Source: Wolinella sp052173415 (GTDB taxonomy: Bacteria; Campylobacterota; Campylobacteria; Campylobacterales; Helicobacteraceae). From it: a stretch of 8,853 bases of DNA. Below are positions 1 to 4,203 of this stretch, in pieces. The position numbers and the translations under genes were made by a program. Position 1 is the stretch's first letter; the number at the start of each line of letters is the position of its first letter. A model generated the notes under the pieces. That model was not told the origin of the DNA. It made no database searches and saw only the letters and a list, made by a program, of their open reading frames with translations. Location: NCBI GenBank assembly GCA_052173415.1, contig JBQMYQ010000052.1, positions 1 to 8,853 on the forward strand, given 5' to 3'.

Positions 1-726
1 AAGGGAATCCTTAGCAAGCCATGTCTTCCCTCGCTCCAAAAGCTCACTAGGATTAGAGAATTCCACTGCATTAAGTGCACGCGATGAAGCTCCATCGCTT
101 TCTCGCACCCGCTTCTTAATCTTCTCCGCACACTTCATGAGTGCTCGAGAATCAAAATCCTTTAGTGGAGGCATATAACTAGGAGCGAATTCACTCCTTC
201 GCTGCGCAAGATCTTTAAGCAAAAAAAACGCCCCCTCCAAAGATTTATCCTCGCGCAAACAGAGCTCTAAAAGGCGCAAATTTGCAGAGGGTGGAAGCTC
301 ATTTAAAAACTCCTCCATAAGCGCCTTAGAATCGGGGTTTGAGATCTCAAAATCATACGGGATTCCCGCATACCAGCAAAATTTCTTAACCACGTGATGC
401 AAAAAAGCGTCAATCGTCATGATTTTTAAATCGCCTGCGAGGAATCGGGCGCAAACCTCGCTGTGTCGCTCTCTGATGAACTCCGCGTCCATTTTGCTCT
501 CTTGTAGCAGAGGTCCAAAGCAATGATTCCCCTCCTCCAAAAGCCCCAAAAGTGCCTCATGTATGCGCGTTTTCATCTCAAGAGCTGCCTTGCGCGTAAA
601 AGTCAGTGTAAGAATCTCTCCTGCATGTGCGCCCGCAAAAAGAAGCTCAAGATAGCGCAACGCAAGCGAAAAGGTCTTGCCACTCCCCGCACTCGCTCTA
701 AGGGCTAAAAGCTCATCTTTTCCCAC
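1..726 (-). CDS. addA: AddA/RecB-like UvrD-family helicase, N-terminal part (runs off the left edge)
   Basis: This is the first 242 codons of a superfamily 1 helicase of the AddA/RecB type, the motor subunit of the helicase-nuclease that resects double-strand breaks for RecA. Seen: a Walker A motif ASAGSGKT at residues 11-18, very close to the N terminus as usual for this family; motif Ia-like LTFTRKAALEMK at about 41-52; and a TIDAF motif at about 104-108, typical of UvrD/RecB helicases. The later helicase motifs and the C-terminal nuclease domain lie outside the window. The reading frame is open to base 1. The start is GTG at 726-724, preceded by a good GGAGGA ribosome site, with an in-frame TAA a little further upstream that excludes a longer protein. 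It is transcribed away from cbpA. H. pylori has an equivalent RecB-like protein named AddA. Family assignment is firm; AddA rather than another RecB-like name rests on lineage. Confidence 0.88.
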   Translation of the reverse strand, partial: MGKDELLALRASAGSGKTFSLALRYLELLFAGAHAGEILTLTFTRKAALEMKTRIHEALLGLLEEGNHCFGPLLQESKMDAEFIRERHSEVCARFLAGDLKIMTIDAFLHHVVKKFCWYAGIPYDFEISNPDSKALMEEFLNELPPSANLRLLELCLREDKSLEGAFFLLKDLAQRRSEFAPSYMPPLKDFDSRALMKCAEKIKKRVRESDGASSRALNAVEFSNPSELLERGKTWLAKDSL

Positions 727-752
727 GATTCCTCCAAATTTGACGTTTGGAA

Positions 753-758
753 ATTATA
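753..758 (-). promoter_or_regulatory. -10 box (TATAAT) of the addA promoter
   Basis: The minus strand reads a perfect TATAAT here. Transcription would begin near 746, leaving a leader of about 20 nt before the GTG start, which still contains the GGAGGA ribosome site. No convincing -35 hexamer is seen, which is normal for the housekeeping sigma factor of Campylobacterota, where the -10 box dominates. Confidence 0.55.
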
Positions 759-832
759 GCCACATTGAATCTAATTCTTTTTTGTGCGTGTTTTGTCGCA
801 TTTTGCGCGCTAATTAAGGTTCAAAACAGCAA

Positions 833-871
833 GGAATCGCGCAGTTATTGCACCCGATTCCCGCATTTTTT
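833..871 (+). terminator. Hairpin plus T run in the addA-cbpA divergent region (possible terminator)
   Basis: GGAATCG (833-839) is perfectly complementary to CGATTCC (855-861). Inside the 15-nt loop, GCA (841-843) can pair with TGC (849-851). Four bases after the stem comes a run of six T (866-871), so on the plus strand this has the look of an intrinsic terminator. No gene in the window needs one here: addA is transcribed leftward and cbpA starts downstream. It could end an antisense or small transcript begun further left, or insulate the cbpA promoter. The stem is only 7 bp and GAATC is abundant in this DNA, so chance pairing is possible. Confidence 0.3.
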
Positions 872-888
872 AGATTTTTTAAAGTTGA

Positions 889-917
889 TTGACATATACT
901 AAAGTTTCTTGAATATT
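889..917 (+). promoter_or_regulatory. Candidate promoter(s) of the cbpA-hspR-rarA operon
   Basis: Two alternatives overlap. TATACT at 895-900 is a 5/6 match to TATAAT, follows a T-rich tract at 866-880 and would start a transcript near 907. Alternatively TTGACA at 889-894 is a perfect -35 hexamer with AATATT (912-917) 17 bp downstream as a weaker -10. Either puts the start 45-65 nt ahead of cbpA. The sequence alone does not choose between them. Confidence 0.4.
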
Positions 918-934
918 TTAGTTAAAAGTTTAAG
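898..934 (+). promoter_or_regulatory. Candidate HspR operator (two interleaved inverted repeats)
   Basis: HspR of Helicobacter represses its own cbpA-hspR operon by binding HAIR-type repeats, consensus CTTGAGT-N7-ACTCAAG. Here CTTGAAT (908-914) matches the left half in 6 of 7 positions. A related right half, GTTTAAG (928-934), follows after 13 rather than 7 bases. Interleaved with it is a perfect ACTAAA (898-903)-N13-TTTAGT (917-922). Both sit on or just downstream of the possible -10 boxes, the right place for repression. The spacing departs from the consensus, so this is an inference from one good half-site and genetic context. Confidence 0.35.
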
Positions 935-970
935 TTCCTAAAAATAGAGCAAAATCGCAGAGGAGTTTCT

Positions 971-1840
971 ATGTCTAAAAGCCTTTATGAGACCTTGGGT
1001 GTGGATCAAAGTGCCACAGCCGAGGAGATCAAGCGTGCCTATCGTAAGCTCGCGCGACAATACCACCCGGACATCAATAAAGAGGCCGGTGCGGAGGAGA
1101 AGTTCAAGGAGATTAACGCTGCTTATGAGATTTTGAGCGACGCAAAAAAGCGCGCGCAGTATGATCAATTCGGCGATTCGATGTTTGGCGGGCAAAATTT
1201 CCACGACTTTGCGCGCAATCAATACAGCCAAAATATCAATCTTGATGAGATTTTAAGCCAAATTTTTGGCATGGGTGGTGGTTTTAGCTCGAGTGCAAAG
1301 GGATTTGGCGATTTTGGTAGCTTTGGTGGTTTTAGCCAAAATCTTGACATAAACGCACGTATTGATATTCCCTTTTCTGTGGCGATTTTGGGTGGGAAAC
1401 ATAAGATTAATCTTGAGCACGACTCTTTTGAGGTCAAGATTCCTGCGGGAATCTCAAGCGGAGAGACGTTGCGAGTGCGCTCTAAAGGTCGCTCTAGAAA
1501 TGGCGCGACGGGCGATTTGCTCCTCAAAGTCGAGGTGAGTGCGCACCCTGAGTATGTCCGCGAGGGGAATGACCTCACAAAGAGCTTTGATCTTCCGCTT
1601 AAAATCGCGCTATTTGGTGGAAAAATCACGATTCCCACACTTTACAAAGAGATTTCGCTCAAAATTCCCGCAAACACAAAAAATGGGCAGCAATTTCGCG
1701 TCAGAGAGCTTGGCGCACCCAATCGAAAGAGTGGCATCAAGGGCGATCTCTACCTCAGAGCCAATGTGGCGATTCCCCCATTAGAATCGCTTGATAATAC
1801 ACTTGTTGAGGCACTTAAGAAGTATCTACCCGACCATTAA
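971..1840 (+). CDS. cbpA: Class II (type B) DnaJ-family co-chaperone, CbpA-like
   Basis: A 289-residue cytoplasmic J-protein that would stimulate the ATPase of DnaK and deliver unfolded substrates to it. Seen: an N-terminal J domain (about residues 4-68) with the essential HPD tripeptide at 32-34; a Gly/Phe-rich linker (about 67-123, with GGG, GFGDFG and GGF stretches); and a C-terminal substrate-binding region with the repeated beta domains of this family (about 124-289). There are no CxxCxGxG zinc repeats, which separates it from true DnaJ and makes it CbpA-like. Length matches the H. pylori homologue (about 288). The start ATG has an AGAGGAG site at 959-965, 5 nt ahead. It is the first gene of an operon with hspR 12 nt downstream; in H. 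pylori CbpA is reported to assist HspR binding to DNA. It is often annotated simply as dnaJ. Confidence 0.95.
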   Translation: MSKSLYETLGVDQSATAEEIKRAYRKLARQYHPDINKEAGAEEKFKEINAAYEILSDAKKRAQYDQFGDSMFGGQNFHDFARNQYSQNINLDEILSQIFGMGGGFSSSAKGFGDFGSFGGFSQNLDINARIDIPFSVAILGGKHKINLEHDSFEVKIPAGISSGETLRVRSKGRSRNGATGDLLLKVEVSAHPEYVREGNDLTKSFDLPLKIALFGGKITIPTLYKEISLKIPANTKNGQQFRVRELGAPNRKSGIKGDLYLRANVAIPPLESLDNTLVEALKKYLPDH

Positions 1841-1852
1841 AAGGAGTGATTA

Positions 1853-2227
1853 ATGTATAGCTATGATGAGCCGGTATATCTAATTAGCGTTGTCGCTAAG
1901 ATTCTTAGCATTCATCCGCAAACTTTACGGCAATATGAACGAGAAGGGCTGATTGAACCCGGGCGGACAGATGGCAAAATGCGCCTCTACTCGCAGCGCG
2001 ATATTGACAAGATAAAAACGATTCTCCGCCTCACTCGTGATCTTGGCGTGAATCTCGCCGGAGTGGATATTGTCCTACGTCTAAAAGAGCGACTTGATGC
2101 AATGGATAATGAGATTGAAGAGCTACGACAAGACATTGAAAAGCTCTCGCAAAATGAGAGGAACCCCAAGGGTTCTATCGTTGCAAAGCGTAGCTCTTAT
2201 GAGATAATTCTTTTTGAAAAAGATTAA
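1853..2227 (+). CDS. hspR: HspR, MerR-family heat-shock transcriptional repressor
   Basis: A 124-residue DNA-binding repressor controlling chaperone operons. Seen: a MerR-type winged helix-turn-helix at the N terminus (about residues 9-47), with TLRQYEREGLIEPGR as recognition helix and turn and RLYS in the wing; the GVNLAGV segment (65-71) characteristic of HspR; then a charged heptad-like helix (about 75-102) that should form the dimer coiled coil. There is no C-terminal metal or drug-binding domain, as expected for HspR. The ATG is preceded by AAGGAG (1841-1846) at 6 nt and lies 12 nt after the cbpA stop, so the two are co-transcribed. In Helicobacter HspR represses this operon together with the groESL and hrcA-grpE-dnaK operons; here it is likely autoregulated through the candidate operator upstream of cbpA. 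Length agrees with H. pylori HspR (about 123), so the stop codon is not premature. Confidence 0.95.
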   Translation: MYSYDEPVYLISVVAKILSIHPQTLRQYEREGLIEPGRTDGKMRLYSQRDIDKIKTILRLTRDLGVNLAGVDIVLRLKERLDAMDNEIEELRQDIEKLSQNERNPKGSIVAKRSSYEIILFEKD

Positions 2228-2235
2228 TTAAATAG

Positions 2236-2251
2236 CGGATTGTTTAATCCG
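2236..2251 (+). other. Small hairpin just after hspR
   Basis: CGGATT (2236-2241) and AATCCG (2246-2251) form a perfect 6-bp stem with a GTTT tetraloop, 8 nt after the hspR stop. No T run follows, so it is not a standard terminator. It may protect the 3' end of a processed cbpA-hspR message, or partly attenuate transcription into rarA. Confidence 0.35.
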
Positions 2252-2257
2252 AACATC

Positions 2258-2386
2258 ATGAAAAGAATTGAAGCGATCATTAATATTCCTATCATTAAAG
2301 GTGAATACTGTTTCATGGCATTTCTCATTGATGAAATTCTTCGCAAGTGTATCTCAAATGCGCCTAAAATAGGCACTGAACAATGA
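2258..2386 (+). CDS. Possible 42-residue leader ORF coupled to rarA
   Basis: An ATG at 2258 opens a 42-codon frame whose TGA (2384-2386) overlaps the rarA ATG (2383-2385) in the ATGA arrangement typical of translational coupling. The peptide begins MKRIEAIINIP and ends NAPKIGTEQ; I do not recognise it. It lies in the same frame as hspR, beyond the hspR stop. No good ribosome site precedes the ATG, which is the main argument against it; a TTG at 2240 is an alternative start, also without a clear site. The overlap could be accidental, with the interval simply being an untranslated spacer. It fills a gap otherwise unexplained inside a tight operon. Confidence 0.3.
   Translation: MKRIEAIINIPIIKGEYCFMAFLIDEILRKCISNAPKIGTEQ
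2362..2374 (+). promoter_or_regulatory. Hairpin covering the weak ribosome site of rarA
   Basis: GCCTA (2362-2366) and TAGGC (2370-2374) pair perfectly around an AAA loop. The only Shine-Dalgarno-like bases ahead of rarA, AGG at 2371-2373, are locked in this stem. A ribosome translating the possible leader ORF would melt it, so the arrangement would suit coupled translation. The stem is short and its effect is inferred. Confidence 0.3.
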
Positions 2387-3573
2387 AACAGCTCGCCCAG
2401 CTCCTTCGCCCGCAAAGTTTTAGTGAATTCATCGGTCAAAAACATCTCTTTGGCAGCGACGCGCCTTTGAGAAAATTGCTGGAATCGGGCAGTTTTCCTC
2501 ACGCTTTTTTTTATGGTGCGCCCGGAACGGGTAAAACCACGGCTGCAAGGCTCATTGCAAAGCATTTGGATCGCCCGTTTTCATTTTTTAATGCCACAAC
2601 CTTTAAAATCGAAGAGCTTCGCACCTACTTAAAAGAGTTCAAAAATTCCCTAATTAAGCCACTTCTGTTCATCGATGAAGTCCATCGCCTCTCCAAAAAT
2701 CAGCAAGAAGTCCTGCTCCCCATCATGGAAAATCACGAGGCGATTATCATCGGTGCATCGACGGAAAATCCCTATTTTGCGATGACAGGGGCGATACGCT
2801 CGCGCTCTATGCTTTTTGAGTTTAAGCCCTTGGAGCGGGCAGATTTGGCACTTCTCCTAGATCGCGCGGTGCAACGCTATAAAATTGCACTAAATGAGCA
2901 ATCGCGCGAATATTTGCTTAGCTCCAGCGAGGGCGATGCGCGAGCGATGTTAAATCTGCTTGATTGCGCCCTAGGAATCGGGGAATCGCCCATCACACTC
3001 AAAACACTCAAAAGCTTTCGCCCAATCTCCCTGCACGAGGGCTCTAGCGAAGGAGATTCTCACTATAATTTGGCAAGCGCTATGATTAAAAGCATTCGAG
3101 GAAGCGATGAAAATGCCGCTATTTACTACCTTGCGCGCCTTATTGAGGGCGGGGAAAATCCCGAATTTATCGCCAGAAGATTGGTCATTTTAGCCAGCGA
3201 AGACATCGGCAACGCCAATCCGGACGCGCTCACGCTCGCTACAAGCACCATGCTCGCCGTTGCGAAAATCGGCTACCCCGAAGCGCGCATTATCCTCGCT
3301 CAATGTGTCATCTATCTTAGTGCTTCACCAAAGTCAAATAGCGCGTATTTGGCAATTAACAAGGCTTTGGAGCTTGTGCGCGAAGGGGTGCGCCTTGCGA
3401 TCCCTGAGCACATTTTGCAATTTCACAAAAACTACCGCTACCCGCATGATTTTGGCGGCTGGGTGGAGCAAAAATACCTTGAGCGTCCCTTGCAGCTTGT
3501 GAAGTGGATTCCCATAGGTTTTGAAAAAAGGCTCAAGGAGTGGCTGGAGAAAATCCGCTCTATCGGCGGATAA
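2383..3573 (+). CDS. rarA: RarA/MgsA-type AAA+ ATPase, replication-associated recombination protein
   Basis: A 396-residue cytoplasmic AAA+ ATPase of the RarA/MgsA/WRNIP1 family, related to clamp-loader subunits, acting at stalled replication forks and single-strand gaps. Seen: N-terminal RP...F..FIGQ.HL box (residues 9-22); Walker A GAPGTGKT (45-52); Walker B LLFIDEVHR (94-102); sensor-1 GASTENP (124-130); arginine finger in the GAIRSRS motif (136-142); then the lid and the C-terminal tetramerisation domain, with the conserved RRLVILASEDIGNANP segment. Length is slightly below E. coli RarA (447), as usual for this lineage. The ATG is chosen because the family N-terminal box begins directly after it; the upstream ribosome site is weak. 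It is the third gene of the cbpA-hspR operon, as in H. pylori, after a 155-nt gap. Its 3' end overlaps lolA on the other strand by 14 nt. Confidence 0.95.
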   Translation: MKQLAQLLRPQSFSEFIGQKHLFGSDAPLRKLLESGSFPHAFFYGAPGTGKTTAARLIAKHLDRPFSFFNATTFKIEELRTYLKEFKNSLIKPLLFIDEVHRLSKNQQEVLLPIMENHEAIIIGASTENPYFAMTGAIRSRSMLFEFKPLERADLALLLDRAVQRYKIALNEQSREYLLSSSEGDARAMLNLLDCALGIGESPITLKTLKSFRPISLHEGSSEGDSHYNLASAMIKSIRGSDENAAIYYLARLIEGGENPEFIARRLVILASEDIGNANPDALTLATSTMLAVAKIGYPEARIILAQCVIYLSASPKSNSAYLAINKALELVREGVRLAIPEHILQFHKNYRYPHDFGGWVEQKYLERPLQLVKWIPIGFEKRLKEWLEKIRSIGG

Positions 3574-4078
3574 GGTCGATTCCCTCCTTGGGAGTAAAGC
3601 GAAACAGCTCATCACTAAGCTTAATATTTTTCTGCGAATTAAAGAGCACGATCTCGGTGCGATTCCCAAGCTTGTCAAAAAATACAATCTCGCTAGGTAT
3701 GCCCTCTTTGGTGCTGGAGATTTCGTATTTCTGCCCTAAAATTTCCGCCTCATAAATCCCCTCGCCTTTGGCTTTTGCACTCTTAAGGAGGCTTAAAAAT
3801 TCAAGGGAATCCTGAAGCTTTGAGAAAGTTGCTTGCTCCAAAAACGGCTCATACACTACCACTTCATCGCCCACAATATAGACCTCTTTAGAAAGTGGCT
3901 TCTCATAGACCCAAAGTCCGTAATGAGGGGCTTTAGCGTAGATTTTCCCTTGATATTCAAGTGTGCTCCCATCTTCGGAGAAAACCCGCTGAATAAATCG
4001 CGCTTCATACGAGCTAATCCCCTCAAATGCACCCAAAGCAAGCGCATAAAAGCTCACAAAAAAAAGCAACCATCTCAT
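3560..4078 (-). CDS. lolA: LolA, periplasmic lipoprotein carrier
   Basis: A 172-residue periplasmic chaperone that takes lipoproteins released from the inner membrane by the Lol ABC transporter and carries them to the outer membrane. Seen: a signal peptide with a hydrophobic core (residues 3-15) and a likely cleavage site near residues 16-17 (ALGA/F), with no lipobox cysteine, so the product is soluble. The mature part is rich in beta strands, with the LolA-type FIQRVFSEDGSTLEYQGKIY opening and WVYEKPLSKEVYIVGDEVVV hydrophobic-cavity strands. It is short compared with E. coli LolA (about 200) but close to the Helicobacter protein. The ATG has an AAAGGA site (4084-4089) 5 nt ahead. It is divergent from secA and convergent with rarA. 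LolB has been reported absent from H. pylori, so LolA may hand over cargo without it. Confidence 0.9.
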   Translation of the reverse strand: MRWLLFFVSFYALALGAFEGISSYEARFIQRVFSEDGSTLEYQGKIYAKAPHYGLWVYEKPLSKEVYIVGDEVVVYEPFLEQATFSKLQDSLEFLSLLKSAKAKGEGIYEAEILGQKYEISSTKEGIPSEIVFFDKLGNRTEIVLFNSQKNIKLSDELFRFTPKEGIDLIRR

Positions 4079-4124
4079 TTTGATCCTTTGAATGTTTTTA
4101 TCGCCTCAAAACAGCGACGATTCC

Positions 4125-4147
4125 CGCGCTTTTAGCTCGTTAGCGCG
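4125..4147. repeat. Inverted repeat in the lolA-secA divergent region
   Basis: CGCGCT (4125-4130) and AGCGCG (4142-4147) form a perfect 6-bp inverted repeat with an 11-base spacer. It lies immediately upstream of the candidate secA -10 box, covering the -35 area, and within 50-70 nt of the lolA start. Position and symmetry fit a dimeric regulator site, but no regulator is indicated and chance is not excluded. Confidence 0.3.
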
Positions 4148-4152
4148 TGGAA

Positions 4153-4158
4153 TATGAT
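4153..4158 (+). promoter_or_regulatory. -10 box (TATGAT) of the secA promoter
   Basis: TATGAT matches TATAAT in 5 of 6 positions. A transcript would begin near 4165, giving a leader of about 39 nt to the ATG at 4204. It lies inside the frame of an upstream GTG (4147), an argument against that GTG as the secA start. The -35 region (TTTTAG, about 4130-4135) is weak, as expected in this lineage. Confidence 0.4.
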
Positions 4159-4203
4159 AAGATTGTCATTTCGCAACTTCGATATTACAAGGTTCAAGCT
4201 GAC

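Noticed and set aside
523..708. 61-codon plus-strand ORF opposite the left gene
   Set aside because: It is a shadow of the AddA helicase, whose minus-strand frame carries clear motifs throughout this stretch.
938..1638. Minus-strand ORFs opposite cbpA
   Set aside because: No family likeness; fully overlapped by the well-supported CbpA frame.
2225..2386. Idea that the hspR stop at 2225 is a premature nonsense codon, since the frame stays open to the rarA start
   Set aside because: HspR already has the usual family length (about 123-124 residues), and the extra stretch has no HspR-like content.
3521..3755. Plus-strand ORFs of 71-72 codons across the rarA/lolA junction
   Set aside because: They overlap the ends of two recognised genes in other frames, have no ribosome site and show no recognisable domain.
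3833..4135. 100-codon plus-strand ORF opposite lolA, which could have been read as a leader gene of secA
   Set aside because: It is the shadow of lolA's signal peptide and first domain; composition is not protein-like and no ribosome site is seen.
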